A stretch of 64,000 bases of DNA, from NCBI GenBank assembly GCA_027575805.1, contig JANBPU010000054.1:22847-86846 (forward strand), in the 5' to 3' direction. The position numbers were made by a program, and so were the translations under genes. This DNA comes from Mycoemilia scoparia. Lineage: Eukaryota > Kickxellomycota > Kickxellomycetes > Kickxellales > Kickxellaceae. The notes beneath the pieces were generated by a model. That model worked only from the letters and a program-made list of their open reading frames with translations, made no database searches and was not told the DNA's origin. Of this stretch, positions 54,759 to 64,000 are shown one piece after another. Within the stretch, counting starts at the first letter, position 1. Every line of letters begins with the position of its first letter.

Positions 54759-55039
54759 ACGCAGCTTTATAGCTTATTTGAGGTATTGTATCTGTGTGCG
54801 CCTTTTGTTGCTGTGTATCTTATTTCTGGATTTTCGGCCAGTCTGTGTAACATTTGAAGTTATCATACTTTTTCAGTCTTCTTCCCTCACATCCATTGAA
54901 TTGGGATTTACACAAAAGTAGCCCATATGTCTTCATTTGACATGGCACATACTTGTTGCTTTACACTTTGTCCAGTTAATATAACATAAATTTTATTTTG
55001 TTGTATGTTTAGGTGTACATGTCAACATTTGGCCAATAG

Positions 55040-58000
55040 GTGCCATTAGAATTTCTTATTGAATATTTCAACGTGCCTCCTTCTAACAAGCTTAAGCGTA
55101 AACTTGACCATTCTGGTTCAAAGCCTACAGGCAAAACAACAAGTACTTCAAAACAGAGAAGTTTGGCCAAATCGTCTTCTAAACAACCATCAACAGTTGC
55201 TAGTGCTGATAATAGCAAAGATATATCCCCTGCTGCTGTTGCTACTAGTACCACCACTACCATCCCTTCAACAACAAAAGGTGTAGCTGAACAAGACTCC
55301 AAACAGCCAGCTAGGCGAAGAAGAAGTACAAGTCAAAACATCCTTTCGCAAGTATCAATTTCTTCAAACTCTAAAGGCAAGGATCACGAGAAGAAGAAAG
55401 CTAGTACTCTCGGAGCTGCTATTACTACTACTACTGCCTTGGATAAGGGTAAAAGTATCGCAACCCGAGGAGCATCACAGGAGCGGCAGCGACAACAACT
55501 ACCACGCCCAAAAAGTGCAGGTGGTGGTAATAGAAAACAAAAGGCAGCAGAAAAAGCATCCGCAGTAAAGCCAGTAACTCCTGAAAAGCGTTCAGCAACC
55601 CAAGTATCTTCTTCTGGTGGTGTCCAGTCACTTGAACCGAATAAGCGTTCTAAGTCTTTATCTCCCTCTCTATCTTCATCAGCAAGAAGAAAGACTCGAG
55701 GAACAGCTAAACCTGTCACCAGATCGAGCACACGTGGGGCTTTAAACTCTGTGACAGGCCCATCTACCACAACAAACAAAAACAGTAGTAGTAATAAAAA
55801 TTCCCGTGGTTCCAGAAAATCAAAAAGGATGTCCGCCACACCTCCTTCAAATTCACCCTCTAAACTTGGAAATGAAGATCATGGGCCCGCCAAACAAGCT
55901 GCATCACCTTTAGACGAACAGCAACGTGTTGGTTTGACAGAAACAACGCCGTTAAGGAAACCTTCAAGAAACCCCAGAGGCAGCGCCAGGAGAGATACCG
56001 CCAACAATACTCATACGAGTAAAGATGAAGCTGTTGCTACCCCAACCAAGTCTCTATCTTCTAGAGGCGGCCATATAGGCAATACAAGTATTGGAAAGCA
56101 GAGACGAAGGTCTAAAGGTTCATTAACAAAGTCACCCAGAAATGAGAGCCTCATGGTTCCAACGACACCCACTAACAAGATTGCATCGTTGGCACAGACC
56201 GATTCCCCAGCACCCCTTCCGTTCGTCGAGGTAGGCAGTGCTACTCGTGGGAATAGCTTTTATCCACCGTCGGGAAATCCAGAGTTGGCTATGGAGGGAA
56301 TCATCGATGAAGTGACTGATAGCGAAATTGATGATGATATCGACGATGACAGCCATGTCTTTTTGAATCTGGCTGATTTTGATGCAGATGATGACGTCAT
56401 TGATAGCGACATTGGTGACGATGATAGTCACCACCATAAAGAGAATGATCTTGATTTGAATCATCCTAATCCATTCAGCATACTTGATAGTAGCCATGCC
56501 AATGAGTCTGATAGTGACAGCAACAGCGGGTCGGGATCAGAAGATTCTTTGGGCCGATCATCACCACCGCCACCACCACCTATTGGCCGCAATATCCTTG
56601 AAAGCGATGATTCAGAATCAGTAGCTCACAATGATAATAGCGACGAGTATCTAGATGTAGAAGAAACTGGTGACAATGAGGTTGATGCTACAAAGACCAC
56701 CACTGGAGAACCTGCTGCTGAAACCTCAACCACCGGAGATACTGGCGACGATGGGAGTTCTAGAAGGAATAAGCAGCAGCAGCAGCAGCAGCAAGCCTCA
56801 AGATCTAGCAGTCGTGGTAGGCGTGGAAAAAAGCAACAAAGTCGGAATCCATCACAGAGACCTTCCCGAGAACAGAGCACATCAAGGAGAGGATATCCTC
56901 GTCATAGCAGGTCTGATCGTAGGATTTTGGATCAGATATCTCAGCTTGAAAGACGTGGAAGAGATGATGCTGACAGCGATGACGATGATGATGTCGATGA
57001 AGATGAGGATGTCAGCCGCCGTAATAATCGATTTGAAGAATTTCTTGATGCTGCTGATAGGTTTGGTGGATTGCCATTCGGCCAAGATTTGTCCAGTTGG
57101 GGCCTTGGATCTGGACTTTTGGACATATTTGGGCAGAGGTTTAGAGGTAACAGCGGAAATGGTGGTCGATTCTATGACTCACTTACGCAGATCCGCAAAT
57201 ATGATGAGCCTACATTCCAGCTGATTGCGCTTCAGGATTTGGCTGTCGAACTGTCCTTAGCCACCGAAGATTCTCTTTCTGGATCATGGTCATCATTAAT
57301 ACAATTATCTCGTGAGCTGATTAATATCCTCAAGGGAAGCAGTGGTGATTATGGCGAACTAACTGGTATGATCGAGGAAAATCCAGAAGTCATGTTGCTT
57401 GCTTGCCGATGTCTATCCAATATCCTGGAAGCCTTCCCATCGGTGACCGGTGTTCTTGTTCGTGAAGGGCTGCCCCAGGTTTTAGTTGCTAAATTGATGG
57501 AGATTCATTATATCGAATTGGCTGAACAAGCACTGTCAACACTTGAGGCCCTTTCTCGCACTCATCCAAGAGATGTTTGTTTGAGCAATGGTATGATGGC
57601 CAGTATTCAGTATATCGACTTTTTTGCCACCTTTACCCAACGAGCTGCTATAACCTGTGCAGCAAACTGTGCCGAAAAGGTACCACTAGAATGTTTTGGT
57701 CAAGCCAAGGAAGTCTTGGAGGTGCTTGAACGTACACTTTATAATGAAGATGCAGCTATAGCTGAAAAGAGTGGACTTTGTTTAGTGAGAATATTGCAGT
57801 CATTCCGACGTGATCCTAAAAAACTTGAACAACTTGTTTCGCCAAGTTTGTTGAAAATCATTATCGACTTTATTCGACCTCAAAGCATCTCGACTGGTAC
57901 TGGTACATCATCCACAAAGAATTCTTTGAGCTCACGAGTAGTTAGCCAACTCCTCCTTTTGCTTTCAATGTTGGCAAATACTTCACCATCTCATGCTGGA

Positions 58001-61000
58001 TCATTGCTTGATTTGGGGATTATTCAGATTATCCAGGAAGCACTTACTGGAAGAAAGGCCAATGTTGTTGTTGAGCCTACTATTTCATCCTTGACTGATA
58101 AAGATAACGACGATAATGTTAGTGACTCCAAGTCCTCTACTAGCTCAACAGCCACTGTTTCTGAACAAGAGGGTCCACAACTATATATACAATTATCTCA
58201 TGAAAAACTAGTTGAGCTACTTGGGCTGCTTATTGCCTTGTTGCCTCGGCTGCCTCGGCTGAAGAATTCGCAATCGTCAACAGCAACCACTGCTGAATCT
58301 GCGGTATCTGACCAACCAACAAGTATAGTAAATGATAATACCGGGATGCCCACAAAGAAGCAGCTACATTCAAAGGAGCTTGAGTTCTGGACTGGCAGGC
58401 CACGTGCTGAAAAGATCCTACTCAACTCTATGCTCCCTGTCATGATTCACCTATTTTCTTCGACCATGGATACACTGGTTCGTAAAAGATCCGTTATTGT
58501 AATCCTCAAGATTGTCTATCATCTCGATGGCTTGTCCAAGGATTATCAGAAACAAAGCCACTATTCCCTATCTAACAAGAGACTGTATATCGATATCTCC
58601 GCCTTTCTGAACGTATTGCTTTCTATGCATTCCAAGCCTTGGTACGTTGGGGTTGGTTTAGCCATGGTAAGGGTGCTGTTGGATCGTATGCCTGATACAT
58701 TCCATTACCTGTTTGTTCGTGAGGGGCTTGTTGAAAGTATCGAGGCGATTTCAAAATTGACCGACCCATCTAACGTCAAAGAATCTACACACAATGGCAG
58801 TGACAAGGAAGATGAAGCTGATGAGTCTAGTGAAGACGAAGAAGAAAAGGATGATTTGCTAAAAGGATTGCATTTGATTTCAGAAATTCTTGTCGAATCT
58901 CAGAAAAAGCCGCCTTCTACTTTACCAGTAGCTCTACAGGGTTTGCCACTGCTTTTGACTACTACACTTTATCCTTCAAGTGAGTCTTCGGATAGTAAAA
59001 CAAGCAAAAAGCTCTACTCAAAGCTCGCAACATGGACTTATAAACAAACCCAGAATCTCCTCCAGGAGCCTCAGTACTTGTCTCCCAAAGGATTGGAATC
59101 CAGTGGTTCTAACGATACTTTAAAGAAGTTGACTGAAATTTCTGAAAGGTTGGTAAACATGGCCTCTATTTCAGATGTTGATATTAAACAAACATCAGAG
59201 GCCATATTCAATGATCTGGGCAGATGCTTAACCATGAATGATCAGCCTTCTACTGCTGAAAGCTTGTTCATTGGTGGTGCTACGTCGTATGAATTGGTAA
59301 AGAGCGGTATTGTCAATGCCTTGCTCTCATTTTTCGAATCAGGCGGGCCGTTTGCTAGTATTGAGGGGGGTAACATCGATACGAGATTGATGAGTGCATC
59401 GAACAAAAAGTCGATATTTGTTAAAATACTTGAATCCTACAATGTCGGTGACAGCATTGATACCAACAATACCCAAGAAAAATCAGAATCGAGCCACACT
59501 GGTATTCCTGCAGGTAATGCTTTGACCCTGCTTCTCGATGCGATCCAGAATGGTCTTAGCCTGACAGAAAAATTCAAGGTTGAATCGGCATTCAAGACAC
59601 CAGCCGACGATAGCAGAAGTTTAGTAAGGATGCTGGGCAAACAAATCCGACTTCGTGTTGAGCCTATGGACGCCCTTGACTTTAAGGGAGTTGACCTTAC
59701 TGAGGAGCAGACCAAGGCTATCAAAACATTTAAGCGACAGTTCATGCCTATGGTGATTGAAATTCACTCGATTGCTACATTCAGTCTTTTGGATATGTTT
59801 ATTCGTCCGCGTATAAGCCTATTTGCTGGAACTGCATTCCCCACCCTGATCAGCATACCTCCCAACTCGGCAACTGAAGAAAGAGTCCAAGTTACTGAAG
59901 CTTCTGAAGCATCATCTTCTGCATCTCAAGACAATGGTGGAGATAACAGTGATAGCAGCACTGGTCAACAACAACAACAGCAGCGGCGGCGACCATCACA
60001 AATGACAGGTAGACAGATTAGGCTGGATTCATTGCGAATGAGCATGCTAAACAGCATGATGAGTGGTGGAGGGCCTGGTGGGCCAAATAGCAATCCTGAA
60101 ACACCTGAAATTACCAGACCCTCTTCTTCAAAATCTTCAGTAGTGGATGAACGGATTGGAGCAAGCAGCAAGAATGAGGATGAAAGTACCCAACAACCAG
60201 ATGCAGTTGCACGCAATACGAGATCGTGTACCAAGGCTCGTGCTAACAATACAGGTAGCAATGAAGCTAGTACATCTTCTAGACCAGGAACTAGTAATAG
60301 CAATAGAAAAAATTCCACTGATGCGCAACAGTCACCACTCAACTTTGCCAAGGCTGCCAAAAAGTCTGAAAACTGGCATATCGATTTTGTACTAGAGGAT
60401 AGTGCTAGTAACAGTAGTACCAGCGGCAATGGAAACGATAATGACAGCGGTAACGGAAAATCGATTGCTGCTTCATCTTCAAAGGTTACAATTACTGTCA
60501 AGCCAAATATGACAATCTACTCAGCCATCCATAAGCTTGAAAAGATGCTAGGAAAGTTGACAACCCAGAATCCAAGGCGACAAATATTTACACTAAAGTT
60601 TAGATTATCTCCAGGCAATATTGAGGCTGCCCGTCCAGATATGGATATGCCTGAAGCCATAGAGAAATATGGCGCGGTTTCATATAGCGATCTAAACACT
60701 CTTGGTAATAGCGGAGAGGCTGGATCTAATAGTTCAGAAGCTATGCTCAAAGTATTGAAGCATATCCATGAAGCCGTTGTTGAAAATGACAAGACTGCTC
60801 TTCTTCCCCCTGCCTCTAACACAAGCTCTGAAAAGAACCAACCAATTCAAAGAACTACTCAGCCATTGACAAAAATCAAACCAAACTTTATTAACCGCAA
60901 GTTGTCGGCGAAGGTTAATAGCCAATTGAATGATCCATTGATTGTTGTGTGCTCTGTGATCCCAGAGTGGGCTAAATATTTAATGAGCCATTATCCATTC

Positions 61001-62653
61001 TTATTTAGTTACCCAATACGCTATAATTACTTCCGTTCAATGTGCTTTGGCTATGGACGCAATATTGCATACTGGCAAAAGAATCCAGATGGCAGCATAC
61101 TAGATCTTGGATCAGGATCAGGAATGGGTGCCGGTACTGGAAATGTCAACATTAACGCTAACGGTACAGGCGGAGGCACGGGCAGTGCTGGTGGTGGAGC
61201 TAACAGCGGAAGTGGCGATAGAAATGCAAACTCAGATTTGGTACTTCCATTTGATAAGATCGAGAGAAGAAAGGTCAAGGTATCTAGACATCGTTTGTTG
61301 GATTCGGCTCTCAAGGTCATGGAATTGTATGCTTCTTACCAGAGTATCCTTGAAATCGAGTATTTCGATGAAGACGGTGTTGGGATTGGTCCAACCCTGG
61401 AATTTTATACCAATGTTTGTCGGGATTTGACAAAGCGCGTACATAAACTCTGGCGTGATAACGATAGTTCTGAATCAACCAGCGCTGTTACCAACACAGA
61501 TGAAAACGACAAATCTGCTAGCGGTGGCGACTCTTCTGACCTTGTTTCAGTGGCAAATGGACTATTCCCTAGACCCATTCCTTCCTCTGATCAGGATCGT
61601 GTAAATAGTGGCGGTGATACAAAGAAGATGAAGAAGCTTGAAAGCGATATTGTACAGTTGTTTGGCTTCATGGGTCACTTTGTCGCAAAGGCCATTTTGG
61701 ATCAGCGAATATTAGATTTGCCACTACACAACGAATTCATCAAAGCGATAGTTGAGGCCCAAAATCAGAGTCTGCCAAACATTGTCTCTGTCCGTGATAT
61801 TAGCGCCGGAACATGGCAGGCAATGAATTATGTCGATGAAGGATTAACGAGATCTTTGCTCAAGCTCAAGGAGTTTGTTGATAAGAAACGCGCTGTCTAT
61901 TCAGAGATCGATAATAATATCGACCACAATGATGTGTATGAAAAAGTCGAATCCATTAGGGATGACAGTGGCTACAGAGTCGAGGATATGATGCTTGACT
62001 TTACCCTTCCAGGATACCCTGAAATCCTTCTCAGGCCTGAAGGCGAGGACATTGCTTTGACCATACATAATGTCGATGAATATATTTCATTGGTAGTAGA
62101 CTGGACCTTGAACAGAGGTATAAAACGACAAGTAGAGGCATTCAAGACTGGATTCAACAAGCTGTTGCCCACTTCGTACTTGAATCTGTTCACTATCGAT
62201 GAAATATCAGAAATGGTCAGCGGACCAAGCAGGGATGAATGGTGGACAATCGAACACCTATCCAAATCTATCAAAACTGACCATGGATATACTATTGATT
62301 CGCCACCTGTCCAGATGCTGCTCAAATTCATGTCAGAGCTTGATCAGAAACAACGTAGAGTGTTCCTCAAATTCATAACTGGTGCACCATCATTGCCACG
62401 AGGTGGATTTATGGCATTGAGACCGCCATTGACTGTTGTAGTAAAGGCGTGCGGAGATTCCGCACAACCAAGCCATCAACAGTCGGGTGGTGACTCGGTA
62501 GTATTATCACCACCACGACCTGATGATTATTTGCCCAGCGTCATGACTTGTGCCAACTACATCAAATTGCCCAATTATACATCTATTGATATATTGAGGA
62601 AGCAGTGGAATCAAGCCATGAATGAAGGCCAACAGAGCTTCCTGTTGTCTTAA
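55040..62653 (+). CDS. UFD4: Ufd4/TRIP12-type HECT E3 ubiquitin ligase (5' end unresolved)
   Basis: The frame runs 2537 codons and ends TAA. It begins directly after a TAG at 55037-55039 with no in-frame ATG for some 260 codons, so a first exon is missing from this model; CCAATAG may be the acceptor. Residue numbers are from 55040. Residues 1-690 are basic/Ser-rich then acidic and disordered, with a Gln run near 579. An armadillo-like region follows from about 720 (for example PEVMLLACRCLSNILEAFPSV), as in TRIP12 and Ufd4. A second disordered region lies near 1610-1760. The HECT domain occupies about 1990-2537, with LEIEYFDEDGVGIGPTLEFY and the catalytic C2504 in SVMTCANYIKLP, and ends in FLLS. 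The family adds ubiquitin to N-terminal ubiquitin-fusion and N-degron substrates. I saw no WWE domain, which fits Ufd4 over animal TRIP12. Confidence 0.9.
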   Translation: MPLEFLIEYFNVPPSNKLKRKLDHSGSKPTGKTTSTSKQRSLAKSSSKQPSTVASADNSKDISPAAVATSTTTTIPSTTKGVAEQDSKQPARRRRSTSQNILSQVSISSNSKGKDHEKKKASTLGAAITTTTALDKGKSIATRGASQERQRQQLPRPKSAGGGNRKQKAAEKASAVKPVTPEKRSATQVSSSGGVQSLEPNKRSKSLSPSLSSSARRKTRGTAKPVTRSSTRGALNSVTGPSTTTNKNSSSNKNSRGSRKSKRMSATPPSNSPSKLGNEDHGPAKQAASPLDEQQRVGLTETTPLRKPSRNPRGSARRDTANNTHTSKDEAVATPTKSLSSRGGHIGNTSIGKQRRRSKGSLTKSPRNESLMVPTTPTNKIASLAQTDSPAPLPFVEVGSATRGNSFYPPSGNPELAMEGIIDEVTDSEIDDDIDDDSHVFLNLADFDADDDVIDSDIGDDDSHHHKENDLDLNHPNPFSILDSSHANESDSDSNSGSGSEDSLGRSSPPPPPPIGRNILESDDSESVAHNDNSDEYLDVEETGDNEVDATKTTTGEPAAETSTTGDTGDDGSSRRNKQQQQQQQASRSSSRGRRGKKQQSRNPSQRPSREQSTSRRGYPRHSRSDRRILDQISQLERRGRDDADSDDDDDVDEDEDVSRRNNRFEEFLDAADRFGGLPFGQDLSSWGLGSGLLDIFGQRFRGNSGNGGRFYDSLTQIRKYDEPTFQLIALQDLAVELSLATEDSLSGSWSSLIQLSRELINILKGSSGDYGELTGMIEENPEVMLLACRCLSNILEAFPSVTGVLVREGLPQVLVAKLMEIHYIELAEQALSTLEALSRTHPRDVCLSNGMMASIQYIDFFATFTQRAAITCAANCAEKVPLECFGQAKEVLEVLERTLYNEDAAIAEKSGLCLVRILQSFRRDPKKLEQLVSPSLLKIIIDFIRPQSISTGTGTSSTKNSLSSRVVSQLLLLLSMLANTSPSHAGSLLDLGIIQIIQEALTGRKANVVVEPTISSLTDKDNDDNVSDSKSSTSSTATVSEQEGPQLYIQLSHEKLVELLGLLIALLPRLPRLKNSQSSTATTAESAVSDQPTSIVNDNTGMPTKKQLHSKELEFWTGRPRAEKILLNSMLPVMIHLFSSTMDTLVRKRSVIVILKIVYHLDGLSKDYQKQSHYSLSNKRLYIDISAFLNVLLSMHSKPWYVGVGLAMVRVLLDRMPDTFHYLFVREGLVESIEAISKLTDPSNVKESTHNGSDKEDEADESSEDEEEKDDLLKGLHLISEILVESQKKPPSTLPVALQGLPLLLTTTLYPSSESSDSKTSKKLYSKLATWTYKQTQNLLQEPQYLSPKGLESSGSNDTLKKLTEISERLVNMASISDVDIKQTSEAIFNDLGRCLTMNDQPSTAESLFIGGATSYELVKSGIVNALLSFFESGGPFASIEGGNIDTRLMSASNKKSIFVKILESYNVGDSIDTNNTQEKSESSHTGIPAGNALTLLLDAIQNGLSLTEKFKVESAFKTPADDSRSLVRMLGKQIRLRVEPMDALDFKGVDLTEEQTKAIKTFKRQFMPMVIEIHSIATFSLLDMFIRPRISLFAGTAFPTLISIPPNSATEERVQVTEASEASSSASQDNGGDNSDSSTGQQQQQQRRRPSQMTGRQIRLDSLRMSMLNSMMSGGGPGGPNSNPETPEITRPSSSKSSVVDERIGASSKNEDESTQQPDAVARNTRSCTKARANNTGSNEASTSSRPGTSNSNRKNSTDAQQSPLNFAKAAKKSENWHIDFVLEDSASNSSTSGNGNDNDSGNGKSIAASSSKVTITVKPNMTIYSAIHKLEKMLGKLTTQNPRRQIFTLKFRLSPGNIEAARPDMDMPEAIEKYGAVSYSDLNTLGNSGEAGSNSSEAMLKVLKHIHEAVVENDKTALLPPASNTSSEKNQPIQRTTQPLTKIKPNFINRKLSAKVNSQLNDPLIVVCSVIPEWAKYLMSHYPFLFSYPIRYNYFRSMCFGYGRNIAYWQKNPDGSILDLGSGSGMGAGTGNVNINANGTGGGTGSAGGGANSGSGDRNANSDLVLPFDKIERRKVKVSRHRLLDSALKVMELYASYQSILEIEYFDEDGVGIGPTLEFYTNVCRDLTKRVHKLWRDNDSSESTSAVTNTDENDKSASGGDSSDLVSVANGLFPRPIPSSDQDRVNSGGDTKKMKKLESDIVQLFGFMGHFVAKAILDQRILDLPLHNEFIKAIVEAQNQSLPNIVSVRDISAGTWQAMNYVDEGLTRSLLKLKEFVDKKRAVYSEIDNNIDHNDVYEKVESIRDDSGYRVEDMMLDFTLPGYPEILLRPEGEDIALTIHNVDEYISLVVDWTLNRGIKRQVEAFKTGFNKLLPTSYLNLFTIDEISEMVSGPSRDEWWTIEHLSKSIKTDHGYTIDSPPVQMLLKFMSELDQKQRRVFLKFITGAPSLPRGGFMALRPPLTVVVKACGDSAQPSHQQSGGDSVVLSPPRPDDYLPSVMTCANYIKLPNYTSIDILRKQWNQAMNEGQQSFLLS
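56774..56793 (+). repeat. (CAG)n tract encoding polyglutamine in the HECT ligase
   Basis: A run of seven CAG codons ending in CAA-type context within the disordered N-terminal region. Confidence 0.85.
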
Positions 62654-63208
62654 TCAGCATATAGCCCTCTGTTTTTTAAATGTGTGTAATCTAACATTAT
62701 GATGACAGTGTAGGGATTTTTATATTACCATTATTACTATACTAGTATTTTTATAATTCCGTTTTTAGTATCTTTTCATATCTTCCTTTTCTAAATGAAT
62801 TATTATTACTACTATTATTTGTTATTGATTTAAGGCTAAATTGGCATACTGGTTTAACCAAGAGTTAATAATAAATGAGGACATGGTAAAAATAAAAGAA
62901 ACTACGACTATTATTTGCTGTTGAATTAGAATGAGAATCTGTATTAAATAGAAGTGTATCTGTGCCTAACAGTAACTACCATCTGAAGTTACATCAACGA
63001 TATGGGCAATAATTTTTGAAGGGTAAATTTTGGTGACCAATGATTATAGGGGCAATAATAGCCAAATGGATGTCCAGTTTTACTAGTGAACTTCCACCCT
63101 TCAAAAATTATGATCCACATTGTAATGTTGGTTTAATGATTATAATTGGGCTTTTTTAAATTTGATAAATATAATTTAGAAAAGTGATTAGACAAAAAGT
63201 AACTAGTT
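62654..63208. other. Convergent spacer with poly(A) signal and family 1 repeat
   Basis: AATAAA at 62891-62896 follows the HECT ligase stop by about 240 bases. A well-preserved palindromic repeat lies at 63001-63119. No gene was seen. Confidence 0.55.
63001..63119. mobile_element. Palindromic MITE-like repeat, family 1, copy 6
   Basis: 119 bp from TATGGGCAATAATTTTTGAA to CCTTCAAAAATTATGATCCACA. Same orientation and core (GCCAAATGGATGTCCAG, ACTAGTGAACTT) as copy 2. Confidence 0.85.
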
Positions 63209-63871
63209 TTAGCAATAGCTGCTATCCGAAATCACATCGACAATATTAAATTCCTTGTTGAGCTTAACAGGACGCAAACTGAAATTCTTATTAACAATCC
63301 ATCTTTTGTGCATACACCTTTGGCTGGGTGGGTTCTCAGTTCCAGAATCAACAACACTAATTTTTGCATTTGCAATTAAATCGACTTTGACATCAGCTTT
63401 CACATGGCCGCCATTCTCCCCAGTAGCTCCAGTATCGATTGTATATCTTGGCGTCTCTTCATAGCTGGAAGAGGTGATGACGACCTTCAAAAGATTTCCA
63501 CACCCTTTGGGATTATGTGCATGTATCCCTATATCACATGTTTTTTTCTGGCCTTTCCCCTTTGGAATCTCGCAGCTATATTCTCCTTTTATTCTCCCAT
63601 TAAACCATCTTACAAAGAAATGGTATCTGGCTGTCGTGTTGGCAGAGAATGTAGGTTCGTCTCCACAGATGTCTCCAGTGGTGTGGCCGAGTACTTGCAA
63701 GGTGGGTATTATATCCATAATTCCTGCAGCACCAACACCTGGTAGTTCAACCTTGTGAATGATCTTGCTTTTGACTTGATAGTTTTTGCTGGTTTCGGCA
63801 CTTGTGAATGCAGATGAGAGATATAGAAGAGCAGCAACAGCAGTAGTGGATGACAGACCAAAGAGTTTCAT
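63209..63871 (-). CDS. Secreted six-cysteine protein of unknown function
   Basis: 220 residues from an ATG at 63871. Residues 1-25 form a classic signal peptide (MKLFGLSSTTAVAALLYLSS, small residues at the predicted cut SAFTSA/ETS). The mature part holds six cysteines (in GDICGD, YSCEIP, KTCDIG, KGCGN, QRCMHK and the terminal SSYC), consistent with three disulfides, and two N-glycosylation sequons (NTT, NFS). It has no membrane anchor. The sequence suggests a beta-rich extracellular domain, but I cannot name the family. A TATA box lies about 120 bases upstream. Its end faces the HECT ligase gene. Confidence 0.75.
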   Translation of the reverse strand: MKLFGLSSTTAVAALLYLSSAFTSAETSKNYQVKSKIIHKVELPGVGAAGIMDIIPTLQVLGHTTGDICGDEPTFSANTTARYHFFVRWFNGRIKGEYSCEIPKGKGQKKTCDIGIHAHNPKGCGNLLKVVITSSSYEETPRYTIDTGATGENGGHVKADVKVDLIANAKISVVDSGTENPPSQRCMHKRWIVNKNFSLRPVKLNKEFNIVDVISDSSYC

Positions 63872-63989
63872 TGTGACAAAGTGGGACTACGAATGTCAAC
63901 AAGCAAATCAAATAGATAACAATAATAGTAATAGTAATAGAGAAAATATATTGCTATAATATTGGCCTTTAGATGTCTAGAAATACGGG

Positions 63990-63997
63990 CTTTTATA
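63990..63997 (-). promoter_or_regulatory. TATA box of the secreted-protein gene
   Basis: TATAAAAG read on the minus strand, about 119 bases upstream of the ATG at 63871. Confidence 0.6.
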
Positions 63998-64000
63998 AAC

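Larger units (their letters stand above)
48011..55039. other. 7 kb gene-poor region upstream of the HECT ligase
   Basis: Contains one probable 3' exon (50468-50629, minus), a family 1 repeat (53099-53216) bracketed by two family 2 repeats in opposite orientation (52780-52890 and 53670-53775), and microsatellites including (CAT)n near 48839-48865 and (AT)n near 54729-54758. The stretch 49.0-51.1 kb is visibly less AT-rich than its surroundings. The rest shows no supported gene. Confidence 0.5.

Noticed and set aside
1..64000. tRNA, rRNA, CRISPR array or bacterial-style operon
   Set aside because: No tRNA-like arms, rRNA segments or regular spacer arrays were seen, and all recognised genes are eukaryotic with their own promoters.

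Overview
The window looks like nuclear DNA of a fungus, most likely an early-diverging (zygomycete-type) lineage. The DNA is AT-rich and full of simple repeats. Introns are short GT..AG (76-256 nt in my models), proteins carry many Asn/Gln/Ser/His/Asp homopolymers, and the recognisable genes are Mob2, a Ufd4/TRIP12-type HECT ligase, midasin, Argonaute and Ecm3-like auxin-efflux-family carriers. The lineage call is inference from gene content; no rRNA, tRNA or mitochondrial marker was found.

Left part (1-24 kb). A short kinase-like gene (+, 418) converges on two tandem paralogous membrane carriers of the auxin efflux carrier (AEC/PIN-like) family, both on the minus strand. Each has two tiny 5' exons that I rebuilt from splice sites. 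A 4 kb gene-free stretch rich in small dispersed repeats precedes an Argonaute with all four catalytic residues, followed by a 330-residue protein of unknown family. A short two-exon gene on the minus strand near 18.3-18.7 kb is visible only after splicing. Mob2 (four exons) converges on an FSP1/AIFM2-like flavoprotein.

Middle (24-46 kb). A single uninterrupted 19.2 kb reading frame encodes midasin (Rea1/Mdn1), the giant AAA+ remodeller of pre-60S ribosomes, at 6397 residues. A second FSP1/AIFM2-like paralog lies on its other side in the same orientation as the first.

Right part (46-64 kb). A small two-exon gene for an acidic disordered protein is followed by about 7 kb with few convincing genes. 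That stretch holds one apparent orphan 3' exon with an SmpA/BLIP-like look. Then come a 7.6 kb HECT ubiquitin ligase (Ufd4/TRIP12 type) and, at the edge, a secreted six-cysteine protein with a TATA box.

Two short interspersed repeat families recur in the intergenic DNA: a ~119 bp palindromic MITE-like element (six copies, apparent TA target duplication) and a ~105 bp repeat without inverted ends (five copies) that twice abuts the first. The genes do not form one pathway: the region mixes RNA silencing (Argonaute), ribosome assembly (midasin), Ndr/LATS signalling (Mob2), ubiquitination, membrane transport and quinone/NAD(P)H redox. I see no gene cluster that clearly amounts to a new dedicated system. 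The strongest new material is the repeat families, the hidden short genes and the orphan exon.
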